A DNA stretch of 64,000 nt from Clostridia bacterium (GCA_017420755.1 JAFQOG010000029.1:62001-126000); one strand, 5' to 3'. Shown: positions 1 to 8,958, counted from the first letter of the stretch. Notes: generated by a model not told the origin, from the sequence alone. Program-made: numbers and translations.

Positions 1-2
1 TG

Positions 3-158
3 CTACAAGCTGTTGAAACAGCTGTTAAAATGACCGAAAACGACGATCTCGGAATTCCTGTTCCGGATTATACTGACGAAATCGTTTCTACTAAGGTAGT
101 AAAGATCATTCAGTCATATACAGGTGTTGTAAATAAAATGGTTTGGAGAAAATTCTAA
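3..158 (+). CDS. C-terminal end of a probable non-hydrolysing UDP-N-acetylglucosamine 2-epimerase (partial)
   Basis: Only the last 51 codons are inside the window, and the gene starts upstream of base 1. The tail reads on with VPDYTDEIVS, then VVKIIQSYTGVVNK, and ends VWRKF. This resembles the C-terminus of WecB/CapG-type UDP-GlcNAc 2-epimerases, whose last helix often carries a V.RII.SY..YVN...W pattern. Such enzymes interconvert UDP-GlcNAc and UDP-ManNAc for surface polysaccharide synthesis. This rests on tail similarity alone, with no catalytic residues in view, so another sugar-nucleotide enzyme is possible. A terminator follows directly. Confidence 0.45.
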   Translation, partial: LQAVETAVKMTENDDLGIPVPDYTDEIVSTKVVKIIQSYTGVVNKMVWRKF

Positions 159-162
159 ATAT

Positions 163-197
163 AAAAAGCTTTAACCTTTTGGTTAAAGCTTTTTTGT
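163..197. terminator. Bidirectional terminator between the epimerase-like gene and clpX
   Basis: The stem AAGCTTTAACC, loop TTTT and matching arm GGTTAAAGCTT are followed by a T run on the plus strand. On the minus strand the same palindrome sits just past the clpX stop and is followed by T-rich sequence. It probably serves both convergent transcripts. Confidence 0.8.
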
Positions 198-1450
198 TAT
201 TTTAAAATATATTCAGGCTTAGCAAGACCCTTTATGCAATCGGCAGAGATAATTGCCTTAGCAACATCCTTGCGAGAGGGAAGCTCATACATGATTGCGG
301 TCATGGTTTCTTCCATTATAGAGCGTAGGCCTCTTGCTCCGGTTGAGCGCTCAAGGGATAGCTCGGCAACCGCTACAAGTGCATCGTCGGTAAATTCAAG
401 CTCGACACCATCAATTTCAAACAATTTTATATATTGCTTTATAATTGAGTTTTTAGGCTCTTTTAATATTCTTACAAGGGCATCTTTATCAAGATTTTCA
501 AGACCTACAATTAATGGTAAACGACCAACAAGCTCAGGAATAAGACCATATTTTACAATATCGTGGGCAGTTGCATCCTCGAAAACCTTAGTATTATCAA
601 CCTTTTTCTTACTCTTTACCTCACCACCGAAGCCTAAAAGCTGTTTTCCCTTACGAGCCTCGATAATGTCTGATAGCCCATCGAAAGCGCCACCACAAAT
701 GAAAAGAATATTTTCAGTATTAATTTTTATAAATTCTTGATTTGGATGCTTTCTTCCGCCTTGAGGAGGAACATTCGCAACAGTTCCTTCAAGAATTTTA
801 AGAAGCGCCTGCTGAACACCTTCGCCAGAAACATCGCGAGTAATGGAGCGGTTTTCGCTTTTTCTTGAAATTTTATCAATTTCATCAATATAAATAATAC
901 CCTTTTCAGCTTTGCTTATGTCAAAATCTGCCGCTTGAATAAGCCTTAGAAGAATATTTTCAACATCCTCTCCAACATAACCGGCCTCGGTTAGAGTAGT
1001 AGCATCTGCAATTGCAAATGGAACCTTTAAGGCACGCGCAAGCGTTTGAGCAAGATATGTTTTACCAACACCGGTAGGACCTATAAGCAAAACATTGCTT
1101 TTTTGAATATCAACATCATGGCCCTCAGTGTTTTTGGATCTTTGCTCGTTGTATAGAATTCTCTTGTAGTGATTGTAAACAGCAACAGAAAGGGCGATTT
1201 TAGCCTTATCTTGACCGATTACATATTCATCAAGCAATTCCTTGATTTGCACAGGCGTAGGTAGAGAATTAAAGGAAAAACCAGTATCTGCGTCACTTGT
1301 GATATCGTCTTGACCTAAATATTCATCGATAATATTAGAGCAAGCATCAATACATTCGTTACAAATACAAGCACCACTAGGTGAAGGTATTAAAAGCTCT
1401 ACATGATTTTCGCCCCTACCGCAGAAGGAGCATCTTTTAGTTTCTTTCAT
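197..1450 (-). CDS. clpX: ATP-dependent Clp protease ATP-binding subunit ClpX
   Basis: ClpX is the AAA+ unfoldase that recognises tagged proteins and threads them into ClpP in the cytoplasm. The 417-residue length is normal. An N-terminal zinc-binding domain has Cys7, Cys10, Cys30 and Cys33. Walker A GPTGVGKT lies at about 124-131 and Walker B IIYIDE at about 185-190. The LGFGG stretch is the loop that docks on ClpP, and a RSTGARGLR sensor motif is near the C-terminus. It starts 2 bases after the clpP stop, so the two are co-transcribed, with tig upstream. Confidence 0.97.
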   Translation of the reverse strand: MKETKRCSFCGRGENHVELLIPSPSGACICNECIDACSNIIDEYLGQDDITSDADTGFSFNSLPTPVQIKELLDEYVIGQDKAKIALSVAVYNHYKRILYNEQRSKNTEGHDVDIQKSNVLLIGPTGVGKTYLAQTLARALKVPFAIADATTLTEAGYVGEDVENILLRLIQAADFDISKAEKGIIYIDEIDKISRKSENRSITRDVSGEGVQQALLKILEGTVANVPPQGGRKHPNQEFIKINTENILFICGGAFDGLSDIIEARKGKQLLGFGGEVKSKKKVDNTKVFEDATAHDIVKYGLIPELVGRLPLIVGLENLDKDALVRILKEPKNSIIKQYIKLFEIDGVELEFTDDALVAVAELSLERSTGARGLRSIMEETMTAIMYELPSRKDVAKAIISADCIKGLAKPEYILK

Positions 1451-1452
1451 TA

Positions 1453-2037
1453 TTAAACTCTCTTGTCAATTACTTTGTCAATAAGACCATATGCTAGCGC
1501 TTGCTCAGCGGTCATGAAATTGTCACGCTCAGTATCGCGCTCGATTACCTCTAAAGGCTGAGATGTATTAGTAGCCAAAATAGCATTAAGTCTTTCTCTA
1601 GTTCTAAGAATATGATCAGCATGAATTTTGATATCAGTAGCTTGACCCTGAGCACCACCGAGAGGCTGATGAATCATAATTTCACTATTTGGAAGAGCAA
1701 TACGCTTACCCTTAGTACCGCTAGAAAGTAGGAACGCACCCATGCTTGCAGCCATACCAATACAAATAGTAGAAACATCGCATTTAATATAATTCATGGT
1801 ATCATAAATAGCCAAACCGGCACTAACACTTCCACCGGGGCTGTTAATGTATAAGCAAATATCCTTATCAGGATCCTTCGCCTCAAGATAGAGAAGCTGT
1901 GAAACAACAAGAGAAGCAGTAACATCAGTTACTTGATCGCAAAGGAAAACAATTCTATCCTCAAGAAGTCTTGAGTAAATGTCGAATGAGCGCTCGCCTC
2001 TGTTGCTTTGTTCAATGACCATAGGAATGTATGCCAT
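1453..2037 (-). CDS. clpP: ATP-dependent Clp protease proteolytic subunit ClpP
   Basis: This is the serine peptidase that forms the double heptameric barrel of ClpXP. The 194 residues are typical. The triad is Ser98 (in GMAASMGAF), His123 (in MIHQPLGG) and Asp172 (in ERDNFM). The hydrophobic IGF-loop-binding surface is preserved by the overall family match. The gene lies between tig and clpX, with a hairpin in the tig-clpP gap that could modulate read-through. Confidence 0.97.
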   Translation of the reverse strand: MAYIPMVIEQSNRGERSFDIYSRLLEDRIVFLCDQVTDVTASLVVSQLLYLEAKDPDKDICLYINSPGGSVSAGLAIYDTMNYIKCDVSTICIGMAASMGAFLLSSGTKGKRIALPNSEIMIHQPLGGAQGQATDIKIHADHILRTRERLNAILATNTSQPLEVIERDTERDNFMTAEQALAYGLIDKVIDKRV

Positions 2038-2067
2038 AATTTAAAACCTCCAAGTTTTTAGTTTAAA

Positions 2068-2097
2068 TTACCGCTGCATTGAAAAATACAGCGGTAA
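2068..2097 (-). terminator. Intra-operon hairpin between tig and clpP (possible attenuator)
   Basis: A perfect 9-bp stem (TTACCGCTG with CAGCGGTAA) encloses a 12-base A-rich loop. On the minus strand only a short TTTAAAC follows, so termination is probably partial. It sits 30 bases upstream of the clpP start and may set the ratio of trigger factor to ClpP, or act as an mRNA processing or stability element. Confidence 0.5.
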
Positions 2098-2112
2098 AAT
2101 TACAAATGTTAA

Positions 2113-3393
2113 TTACGCTTTAATAACAGCGTTTGTTTTAACGAAATCAACCGCTTTCTTTACGCACAAGTCAAGTCTAATAGCCTCGGCATCAACAAAG
2201 GTCTTAACCTTTTCGATTTCCAAACCGTAAGCACTAGCGAGATTTGCATATTCAGCCTCGATTTCCTCTTCAGTTGCGGTAATGCCCTCAAGCTCAACGA
2301 TCTTTTCTAGAGCAAGGCGTGTCTTAACACGCTTTTCAGCGCTAGGCATGAATTGTTGACGAAGATCGTCAAGAGTTTGACCGGTGTATTGGCAATAAGT
2401 ATTGAGATCAAGACCCTGCATTCTGAAGTTGTTGTCATACTCACGAAGAATATTCTCAGCCTCAGCCTCGAACATAGGAGCAGGGATGTCAGCTACGAGA
2501 AGCTCAACTAGCTTATCAAGAAGTTGGTTTTCAACAAGTCTGTCAGCATCTTGCTCGTTTTTCTTTTCAAGTTTTGCCTTAACATCAGCAACATATTCAT
2601 CAACTGTATCGAATTCACTTACATCCTTAACAAATTCGTCGTCAAGCTCAGGGAGCTGATTGAACTTAATGCTGTTAAGAGTGATTTTGAAGATAGCCTC
2701 CTTGCCGGCAAGCTCATCAGAATGATATTGCTCAGGGAAGGTTACAGTAATATCGAAGCTTTCGCCACTTGCGTGACCGATAATTTGCTCCTCAAAGCCG
2801 GGAATAAAGCTTCCAGAGCCGATTGTGAGATCGTAACGCTCAGCCTTTCCGCCTTCAAAAGCAACGCCATCGCAGAAGCCCTCGTAGTCAATGTTAGCGA
2901 TATCGCCATCTTGAACAGGACGATCAGTAACATCAATAACGCGAGAAGCTCTTTGACGAGCTCTGTCAATTTCAGCGGTAACATCCTCGTCTGTTACCTC
3001 TTTAACGGTTTTTTCAACTTCAATGCCCTTATAGCCATCGATTGATACCTCAGGCTTTACATAAAACTTAGCCTTGAGAACAACGCCGTTGTCGTCAATT
3101 GTAACGATGTCAAACTCAGGACGGCTAACAACATCAAGGCCTGACTCCTTGATAGCAGCCTCGTAAGCGTCAGGGATGATTTCGTTGATAGCATCCTCGT
3201 AGAATACGCCCTTGCCGTACATTCTTTCGATCATAGAACGGGGAGCCTTACCCTTTCTAAAGCCTGGAACGTTGATCTTTTTTACTTCCTTGCGATAAAC
3301 CTTTTCGATAGCAGCCTCAAAGGTCTCCTTGTCAACGTCAAATTCGATTTCGTAAAGATTTTTTTCAATTTCTGTGGTTTTTTTCAAAGCCAT
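2113..3393 (-). CDS. tig: Trigger factor, ribosome-associated chaperone
   Basis: Trigger factor binds near the ribosome exit tunnel and shields nascent chains. It also has FKBP-type prolyl isomerase activity. At 426 residues it is full length. The N-terminal ribosome-binding domain carries the signature GFRKGKAPRSMIERMYG at about 44-60. The FKBP domain (roughly 150-245) includes VQDGDIANIDYEG and the IPGFEEQIIG motif. A helical C-terminal substrate-binding region follows. The gene is first in a tig-clpP-clpX unit with a good promoter and an AGGAGG-like Shine-Dalgarno site upstream. Confidence 0.96.
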   Translation of the reverse strand: MALKKTTEIEKNLYEIEFDVDKETFEAAIEKVYRKEVKKINVPGFRKGKAPRSMIERMYGKGVFYEDAINEIIPDAYEAAIKESGLDVVSRPEFDIVTIDDNGVVLKAKFYVKPEVSIDGYKGIEVEKTVKEVTDEDVTAEIDRARQRASRVIDVTDRPVQDGDIANIDYEGFCDGVAFEGGKAERYDLTIGSGSFIPGFEEQIIGHASGESFDITVTFPEQYHSDELAGKEAIFKITLNSIKFNQLPELDDEFVKDVSEFDTVDEYVADVKAKLEKKNEQDADRLVENQLLDKLVELLVADIPAPMFEAEAENILREYDNNFRMQGLDLNTYCQYTGQTLDDLRQQFMPSAEKRVKTRLALEKIVELEGITATEEEIEAEYANLASAYGLEIEKVKTFVDAEAIRLDLCVKKAVDFVKTNAVIKA

Positions 3394-3435
3394 TTTTATT
3401 TTCCTCCAAAAGTAATTGGTTTTTTATTCTATAAC

Positions 3436-3464
3436 ATTATATATAAATAAATTTAAAAAGTCAA
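3436..3464 (-). promoter_or_regulatory. SigA-type promoter of tig-clpP-clpX
   Basis: Read on the minus strand, TTGACT (3464-3459) is separated by 17 bases from TATAAT (3441-3436), about 40 bases upstream of the tig start. Confidence 0.7.
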
Positions 3465-3498
3465 TATAAATTTGCAAAAATAATAAGAAATATTTTTG

Positions 3499-4224
3499 TT
3501 ATTTTTCAATTGTGAGCTTCATAGGTACAAAATTCAAGTAATCTGCCGATATTAATGTGAATTTTATATCTTTATAAATTGTGGATCTGGGAATGTTATA
3601 AACGCCATGGATGTGACCATAATAGCAATTTTTTATATTATATTCCTTTAACACATCAATAATTGGCTCGCAAACAAACGCTCCATAAACAGGAGGGAAG
3701 TGTAAGAACACCAAAATTTCCTTTTCGCTGTCGGCGCGTAGCTTGATTGCCTCGTCAAGACTCATTTTGAGACGAGAGGCCTCTCTTGCAACAATTTTGT
3801 CATATTCAGCATCTGTTTTTAAATCTTGCATTTTTTCGTCGATATACCAGCCACGAGTACCACATACAATAAAATCCTCGATCTCATATGCGTTATTGAA
3901 AAGGAAATTAATGCTTTTAAAGCCCCTTTGCTCAATATAGGCTCTGTTTTTAGACATTGTACCCCACCAATAATCATGATTTCCCTTGCCGAGAAGCTTT
4001 CTGCCGGGCAAGCTATCAATAAAAGCAAAATCCGCGTCTGCATCTTCTATGCTGATAGCCCAAGAAATATCACCGGGAATAATCACTGTGTCATCATCCT
4101 TTACGATGGCACACCAATTCTTTTTAATTTTGTTAACATAGTCCTGCCATCTGTTCCCAAATATATCCATAGGCTTATTTGCCGAAAGAGGTAGGTGCAG
4201 GTCTGCCATTGTAAAAATAGACAT
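3499..4224 (-). CDS. Calcineurin-like metallophosphoesterase
   Basis: The 241-residue protein has the metallophosphoesterase motif set: ADLHLP near the N-terminus (D-x-H), PGDISW (G-D), a GNHDYWW block and, near the C-terminus, YGHIHG. These coordinate two metal ions. Related proteins are annotated as serine/threonine phosphatase-like or YfcE-like enzymes, but the substrate cannot be told here. It is the last gene of the lepB-rbgA-rnhB-yraN-dipeptidase run, 19 bases after the dipeptidase stop. Confidence 0.85.
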   Translation of the reverse strand: MSIFTMADLHLPLSANKPMDIFGNRWQDYVNKIKKNWCAIVKDDDTVIIPGDISWAISIEDADADFAFIDSLPGRKLLGKGNHDYWWGTMSKNRAYIEQRGFKSINFLFNNAYEIEDFIVCGTRGWYIDEKMQDLKTDAEYDKIVAREASRLKMSLDEAIKLRADSEKEILVFLHFPPVYGAFVCEPIIDVLKEYNIKNCYYGHIHGVYNIPRSTIYKDIKFTLISADYLNFVPMKLTIEK

Positions 4225-4243
4225 TTTTATCTCCTACTTTATT

Positions 4244-5146
4244 CTAATTCAAAATTCTTTTTGATAGGTCTAAAAAATTGTGACAAAAAATTTTATTAGT
4301 AATCGTTTCATCATAGCATTTTAAAAGCCTATAATATAACTTATCAAGATCAAAAATGCTCGAAATTTCCATAGGAAGAGAAGAAACACCATCAAAATCG
4401 CAACCAAGCGAAATGTTGTTTTCTCCACCCAACGACAGATAATGATCAATGTGCCTTAATATGTCATCAATCGATGCAATCCCGTTGCTTGATAAATGCT
4501 CGGGAGCAAGAGAAATTCCAACGCATGAGCCTAGTCGTACAAGATTTAAAAATTGCTCGTCTGTAAGGTTTCTCTTATGAGCACATATAGAATAAGAGCA
4601 CGAATGAGTTGCGACGGGAATAGCGTTCGCATTATAGCATAGCTCCAAAATATCATAAAAACCACGCTCTGAGCAATGGGAAACATCAATTGTTATTCCC
4701 ATTTTGATAGCACCCTCTAAGGCTCTTTTTCCAAAGCGAAAAATACCAAGCTTAGTGTTCCAAGCCCCACCGATTTGGGATATATCCTTCCAAACGGGAG
4801 TTATAAATCTCACTCCGTCTTGATACAAAATATCAATTCTAGATAAATCGTTTCCTATAATTCGCAAATCCTCGATGGCGAGAAAAAACATATTTTCTTT
4901 GTTATTTTTTAACTTTGTTGAAAACTCAAATCCTTGATTTTTTGCATACTCTAATGTTTTTTTGTATCTTTTAAAGCCTGCCTCGTTGCTAAGAGCATCA
5001 TTTGTCCAAATTGCCATTATTTGAAAATATGGAGAAAATTTTACACATTTATCAAGTGAAATGTGCAAAGGAGAGGATAAAAGAGAATAGCTGCCCTCAT
5101 AGGAAGCGGCAAGAGTGTCACAATGCAAATCAAAAAGCGGAAGCAT
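4244..5146 (-). CDS. Membrane dipeptidase family protein (peptidase M19)
   Basis: This is a zinc amidohydrolase-fold dipeptidase of the renal dipeptidase family. At 300 residues it is at the short end of normal. Metal-binding motifs are visible: FDLHCDTL at the N-terminus (His-x-Asp), DVSHCS, ATHSCSYS with the following AHKRNL, and LGCDFDGV near the C-terminus. No signal peptide is seen, so it is probably cytoplasmic. Bacterial members cleave dipeptides, including some with D-residues. It starts one base after the yraN stop, so it is co-transcribed. Confidence 0.88.
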   Translation of the reverse strand: MLPLFDLHCDTLAASYEGSYSLLSSPLHISLDKCVKFSPYFQIMAIWTNDALSNEAGFKRYKKTLEYAKNQGFEFSTKLKNNKENMFFLAIEDLRIIGNDLSRIDILYQDGVRFITPVWKDISQIGGAWNTKLGIFRFGKRALEGAIKMGITIDVSHCSERGFYDILELCYNANAIPVATHSCSYSICAHKRNLTDEQFLNLVRLGSCVGISLAPEHLSSNGIASIDDILRHIDHYLSLGGENNISLGCDFDGVSSLPMEISSIFDLDKLYYRLLKCYDETITNKIFCHNFLDLSKRILN

Positions 5147-5147
5147 A

Positions 5148-5534
5148 TTACCTCGTAAAAGCGTTTTCTATATAATTTAAATCACACACCCTTAAGCGCT
5201 TGCCATCTAGCGTAACGCTAACCTCACAAACATCCATTCTGGGTTGCTTTGTGGCATGCTTTTTTGGAAGTGTTTTTAAATAGTAATATGCAAATTTAAG
5301 TAAATTTGATTTTTTCGCAGAGTTTACGGCATCCGCCGGACGCCCATAATTATTTTTATCAATTCTGCGAGTTTTTACCTCAATAAAAAGCACATATTCC
5401 TTGTTTGTTGCTATTATATCAGTTTCTAATTTTCCCTTGCGAGAGTTTCTGGCAAGGATTTTAAAGCCTTGCTTTTTTATGTATTTGGCGCAAGCCTTTT
5501 CGCCAAAATCTCCAACATCCTTTTTAGTAATCAT
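5148..5534 (-). CDS. yraN: YraN family (UPF0102) endonuclease-like protein
   Basis: A 128-residue protein of the YraN family, which has the Holliday-junction-resolvase/PD-(D/E)xK nuclease fold. The pattern GDFGEKACAKYI, then LETDIIA and FIEVKTR, gives the expected E...D...ExK residues. Its function in Bacteria is not settled. The gene overlaps the end of rnhB by 4 bases, and yraN next to rnhB is a common pairing. Confidence 0.88.
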   Translation of the reverse strand: MITKKDVGDFGEKACAKYIKKQGFKILARNSRKGKLETDIIATNKEYVLFIEVKTRRIDKNNYGRPADAVNSAKKSNLLKFAYYYLKTLPKKHATKQPRMDVCEVSVTLDGKRLRVCDLNYIENAFTR

Positions 5535-6130
5535 TTGTCAAGAAATTTAAGAAAGCTTGGGCGATGAATAGGGCATGGACCAAACTTTCTTATAGCGTCC
5601 ATGTGCGCCTTTGTACCATATCCCTTGTGCTTTGCAAAGCCATATTCCGGATATTCCTTATCATATTCATCACACATACGATCACGAGTTACCTTCGCCA
5701 AAATTGACGCCGCAGCAATGGACGGAACGGTTGCATCACCCTTGACAACGGTTTTAGTAGGAATTTTAAAGCCATTTGAATAATTTCCGTCAATTAGAGC
5801 CATATCGGCAGGAACATTAAGCCCCTCAACCGCGCGATTCATCGCTAGCATGGACGCATTTCTAATATTGTATTCCTCAATTTCCTCAACAGTTGCAAGC
5901 GCAACGGAGTAGGAAATAGCGTTTTTTATAATTAAGTCAAAAAGCTCCTCGCGTTTCTTTTCGGTTAGCTTTTTAGAGTCGTTTAGCCCTTCTATTACAA
6001 AGCCCTCTGGCAAAATGCATGCAGCAGCAACAACGGGGCCCATAAGTGGTCCACGCCCCGCCTCATCAACGCCACAAATAAGATTTATAGATGTTGATTT
6101 AAATTGATTTTCAAAGCTATAATCAAGCAT
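5531..6130 (-). CDS. rnhB: Ribonuclease HII
   Basis: RNase HII nicks RNA/DNA hybrids and removes single ribonucleotides from DNA. The 199 residues match the family. Asp22 and Glu23 are in the VDEAGRGP motif, Asp114 is in ALIDGNY, and the AASILAKVTRD segment supplies the later acidic residue. The start overlaps the rbgA stop by 8 bases, indicating translational coupling in the operon. Confidence 0.95.
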   Translation of the reverse strand: MLDYSFENQFKSTSINLICGVDEAGRGPLMGPVVAAACILPEGFVIEGLNDSKKLTEKKREELFDLIIKNAISYSVALATVEEIEEYNIRNASMLAMNRAVEGLNVPADMALIDGNYSNGFKIPTKTVVKGDATVPSIAAASILAKVTRDRMCDEYDKEYPEYGFAKHKGYGTKAHMDAIRKFGPCPIHRPSFLKFLDK

Positions 6131-7001
6131 GTAAATCCTCCGGAGATTCGATTGTTATGTTGCCAATTTTTGCGTTTCTAAACTCTTCAAGAAGAGTAAT
6201 AGCGGTGCGTTCCGTGTTAATTTCACCACCGGAAATTAAAAATCCACGCTTTTTACCAACAAGCTCAAATACTTCATAATCCATATCGCAAGCATCAAGC
6301 TCGGTCTGCGTGATTTTATACCTAGCCATAAACGCCTCGGGAGCGATTTTTCTAAGACGAGCACAAAGGAGAACAGCGATATATTCAATATCAAGAATTG
6401 CATCCTTGATAGCACCGGTTATGGCAAGATTTTCGCCGACTACCTTTTCTTCAAATTTAGGCCATAAAACACCGGGCATATCCATCAAATCAAGCCCAAT
6501 TGTAGTAGGAATCCATTGCTTGTTAAGAGTAACGCCGGGACGATTTTCAACTTTAGCCTTTTTTGAGCCACAAAGCTTGTTTATAAGCGAGGATTTGCCA
6601 ACATTAGGAATTCCAACAAACATAGCGCGAAGCTTTCTTCCGGACATTCCCTTGCTTTCGTATCTTTCTAGCTTGTCAGATAGTATTTCCTTAACACTAG
6701 AAGCAAGCATAGAGAAGCCCTCGCCCGTGATACAGTCAACAGCTATGGCATGCTTGCCTTGATTTTTATAATATTCTATCCACCTTTTAGTCATAGCTTT
6801 ATCTGCGATACCGCACTTGTTGAGTACAGTAAGACAGGGCTTGTCACCGATGATTTTGGCAATTTCTGGGTTTTTTGAGCTATAAGGAATTCTCGCATCG
6901 AGAATTTCAACAATAATATCAACCTCTTTAAGATTTTCAGAAATCAATCGGCGAGTTTTCGCCATATGACCGGGAAACCATTGTATAACATCAGATTGCA
7001 T
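6123..7001 (-). CDS. rbgA: Ribosome biogenesis GTPase YlqF/RbgA
   Basis: A circularly permuted GTPase needed for late 50S assembly. It opens with the family signature IQWFPGHMAK. The permuted order is visible: the G4 motif LNKCG comes before G1 GIPNVGKSS, with G3 DMPGVLWP after it. The 292 residues include a C-terminal helical domain that contacts rRNA. In Bacillus ylqF likewise lies just upstream of rnhB. It is co-transcribed with lepB, 10 bases away. Confidence 0.94.
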   Translation of the reverse strand: MQSDVIQWFPGHMAKTRRLISENLKEVDIIVEILDARIPYSSKNPEIAKIIGDKPCLTVLNKCGIADKAMTKRWIEYYKNQGKHAIAVDCITGEGFSMLASSVKEILSDKLERYESKGMSGRKLRAMFVGIPNVGKSSLINKLCGSKKAKVENRPGVTLNKQWIPTTIGLDLMDMPGVLWPKFEEKVVGENLAITGAIKDAILDIEYIAVLLCARLRKIAPEAFMARYKITQTELDACDMDYEVFELVGKKRGFLISGGEINTERTAITLLEEFRNAKIGNITIESPEDLHA

Positions 7002-7011
7002 AAATACCTCT

Positions 7012-7653
7012 TTATTTTAAAACGCCTATCTTTTGTAATGGTAATATTCTAAATACACATTTTCCTAAAATAAAATCCTCATCAATAAATCCGATTTGGA
7101 AGGAGCGACTGTCAAGAGAGTTGTTTCTGTTGTCACCCATTGCAAATACACACCCCTCAGGCACAATAGCGCTAGCAACAAATGTGTCTGTTATTGCATC
7201 ATATTCTGTGTCCATAATAGATGTGCTAGGAGCGATATAATGGAGGTTGTTTGTGAATTTATATGTTGCGTAAGGCTCTTCAATTTTCACACCGTCAATA
7301 GAAATTTCATATATTCCGCTTTCGTGTAGATTAGCAGAGTATCTAATTTCTATTTTTTGCCCCTCAGTTGCGATAATTCTTTTAACTAATGGCTCTGGAT
7401 AATCCCTTGTGTCAATAACAACAATATCTCCATTCTTCGGCTCATATGTTGAAAAGGGATTTGAAACTATCAAATAATCCTTGTCCTCAAGCGTGTTTAG
7501 CATTGAGCCTCCTGAAACAATGCTCAGCTTGGCAATAAAAACAAATATGAGAATAATAAGAGCAATAGCGAAAACAAGCGATTCGAGAATCTCGTAAATT
7601 CCACTAATCGTTTTGTTGTCATTTTTAATTTCAGTGGTGTAATCCTCTTGCAT
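7012..7653 (-). CDS. lepB: Signal peptidase I
   Basis: This is a membrane-bound serine/lysine peptidase that removes Sec and Tat signal peptides. A single transmembrane segment lies at about 25-46. The catalytic Ser50 is in the SGGSML motif and the general base Lys91 is in VKRI. The conserved box MGDNRNNSLDSR is near the C-terminus. At 213 residues it is a Gram-positive SipS-type enzyme. It is the first gene of the operon, with its own promoter. Confidence 0.95.
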   Translation of the reverse strand: MQEDYTTEIKNDNKTISGIYEILESLVFAIALIILIFVFIAKLSIVSGGSMLNTLEDKDYLIVSNPFSTYEPKNGDIVVIDTRDYPEPLVKRIIATEGQKIEIRYSANLHESGIYEISIDGVKIEEPYATYKFTNNLHYIAPSTSIMDTEYDAITDTFVASAIVPEGCVFAMGDNRNNSLDSRSFQIGFIDEDFILGKCVFRILPLQKIGVLK

Positions 7654-7692
7654 AATACCTCCTAAAAAAGTGAGAAAAATATTCCAAAACCT

Positions 7693-7721
7693 ATTTTACC
7701 ACGAAATTTTAAAATTAACAA
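7693..7721 (-). promoter_or_regulatory. Promoter of the lepB operon
   Basis: On the minus strand, TTGTTA and TAAAAT are spaced by 17 bases, about 40 bases before the lepB start, with an AGGAGGT ribosome site between. Confidence 0.55.
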
Positions 7722-7798
7722 CACTTTTTCCAATATTTTATAATAAATTTATATTTATATGATATTTTTGCTGTAGTATCAGTCATGCTTGATATTAC

Positions 7799-8218
7799 CT
7801 AGGTGTAGCCATCTTCATTATTAATGGTATCGATAGGCACAACATTTACAGGATTGTTTGTATAAACATTTCCTTTTGTATTTGTAAAGGTTAGGCTTTG
7901 ACAATAAATGCCCTCTAATAGCTTTGTACGCTCGATTAGATATATTTCGTGCTTATACTTTCCACTACCATTTGGAAGCTCTTGCGCTATATCGTTAGAC
8001 ACGATATAGTAATAGTTTTTAGTGTTTGTTCCGTCTGTTGCCTCAATCATTACCTCTGTTGTAGGCTTGTAGGATTGCACACTATCATTGATTGTATGTA
8101 TTACAGCCTCGTTTAGCCTTTCGTCAAGGAGAGCCGAGGCAGAAAAGGGAAATACTGTACTTGTTATTTTTTGTGTATAATTTCCGTTTGCATCTTTTGT
8201 GTATGCGCTGAAATTCAT
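7799..8218 (-). pseudogene. Probable truncated phage tail/baseplate-like protein (remnant)
   Basis: A 139-residue frame with a plausible start: GAAAGGA lies 9-10 bases before the ATG. The sequence, with YYYIVSNDIAQELPNG, KYKHEIYLIERTK and SLTFTN, resembles the N-terminal part of phage tail-associated proteins from Firmicutes phages. Those proteins are several hundred residues long, so this would be an N-terminal stub. I cannot name a family with certainty. It lies near another phage-like fragment on the same strand, which supports a decayed prophage. It could instead be a short functional domesticated gene. Confidence 0.4.
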
Positions 8219-8219
8219 A

Positions 8220-8248
8220 TTGACAAAATCCTTTCGTTGTGTTATTAT
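8220..8248 (+). promoter_or_regulatory. Promoter of the 129-residue membrane protein gene
   Basis: TTGACA (8220-8225), a 17-base spacer and TATTAT (8243-8248). It begins 2 bases past the ATG of the minus-strand phage-like frame, so the two 5' ends share the same short stretch. Confidence 0.65.
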
Positions 8249-8269
8249 GAGAAAAAAGGAGTTGATTTT

Positions 8270-8659
8270 ATGAAAAAGACTATATTTAAAATTGTTGCTG
8301 GAGTTGTTTTAATCGGTGTAATGATTTATCCCTTGATATTTTTTATAAAAGCATTTTGTGGGTTCATTAAAAGAATGGTCGAACTACCGTCGCCCGAACT
8401 TGCTTTTTGGGGTATTACGGGCATAGGGTCAACTGAATTTTTCGCTTTTTCTATAATTTTGCCTATAATATTACTTTCCTATGTTTTAGTAATTGCAATT
8501 TATCTTTACAAGCAAATCAAAGGCTCTAACGCCTCAAATTTCGTGCGTTATACCTACGAGGAATACAAGGCATATAGAGCAAAGAAAAAAGAGGAAAAAC
8601 AAGCAAAGAAAAGGGCTAAATTGCAAGAAAAAATAGATAAAATGGAAAAGACGGAGTAA
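8270..8659 (+). CDS. Small membrane protein of unknown function
   Basis: I do not recognise this 129-residue protein. The start at 8270 follows AAAAAGGAG with good spacing. Two hydrophobic segments, at about 5-30 and 58-80, suggest two membrane spans. A long, highly charged Lys/Glu-rich helix (YRAKKKEEKQAKKRAKL and on) fills the C-terminus and is likely cytoplasmic and coiled. It has its own promoter and a strong terminator, so it is a single-gene transcript. It lies between two minus-strand phage-like fragments, so it may be a host gene, a small cargo gene, or a late insertion into prophage debris. Confidence 0.65.
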   Translation: MKKTIFKIVAGVVLIGVMIYPLIFFIKAFCGFIKRMVELPSPELAFWGITGIGSTEFFAFSIILPIILLSYVLVIAIYLYKQIKGSNASNFVRYTYEEYKAYRAKKKEEKQAKKRAKLQEKIDKMEKTE

Positions 8660-8673
8660 ATCCGTCTTTTTTA
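8646..8673 (+). terminator. Terminator after the 129-residue membrane protein gene
   Basis: Stem AAAAGACGGA, loop GTAAA, arm TCCGTCTTTTTT. The stop codon lies within the loop. Confidence 0.85.
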
Positions 8674-8895
8674 TCTTGAATTGCCTGTGCGGTCTTGCCC
8701 TGCTCCTGCTCTTATCCTTGCAAAGAATAGGCTTGTATTCTCTACCTCTTGGCGCATATTTATCTCGCTTTGTCTTAATGCGATGCTTCTTATACCCCAA
8801 TCGGCTAAGCCTGCAACTGCACCGAGTGCCACGCCTGCGCCACCAAATATAGAGCCTGCCATAACCATATTTTTTACAATATCAAATCCTTGCTT
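8671..8895 (-). pseudogene. 5'-truncated phage-like protein fragment
   Basis: An open minus-strand frame of about 75 codons ends at 8671. It has no well-placed start: an in-frame stop lies at 8896-8898 and no ribosome site precedes the first ATG codons. A glycine/alanine-rich segment (GSIFGGAGVALGAVAG) is followed by LRQSEINMRQEVEN and a basic tail RIRAGAGQDRTGNSR. This looks like the C-terminal end of a phage structural protein that lost its 5' part. The assignment is tentative and based on general character and on the similar fragment at 7799-8218. Confidence 0.35.
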
Positions 8896-8958
8896 TCCTA
8901 AGCCATGCTAAGAAAATGGAAGAAAAAACAAATTTTTTCAAAAAAATAAAAAAAGTGC

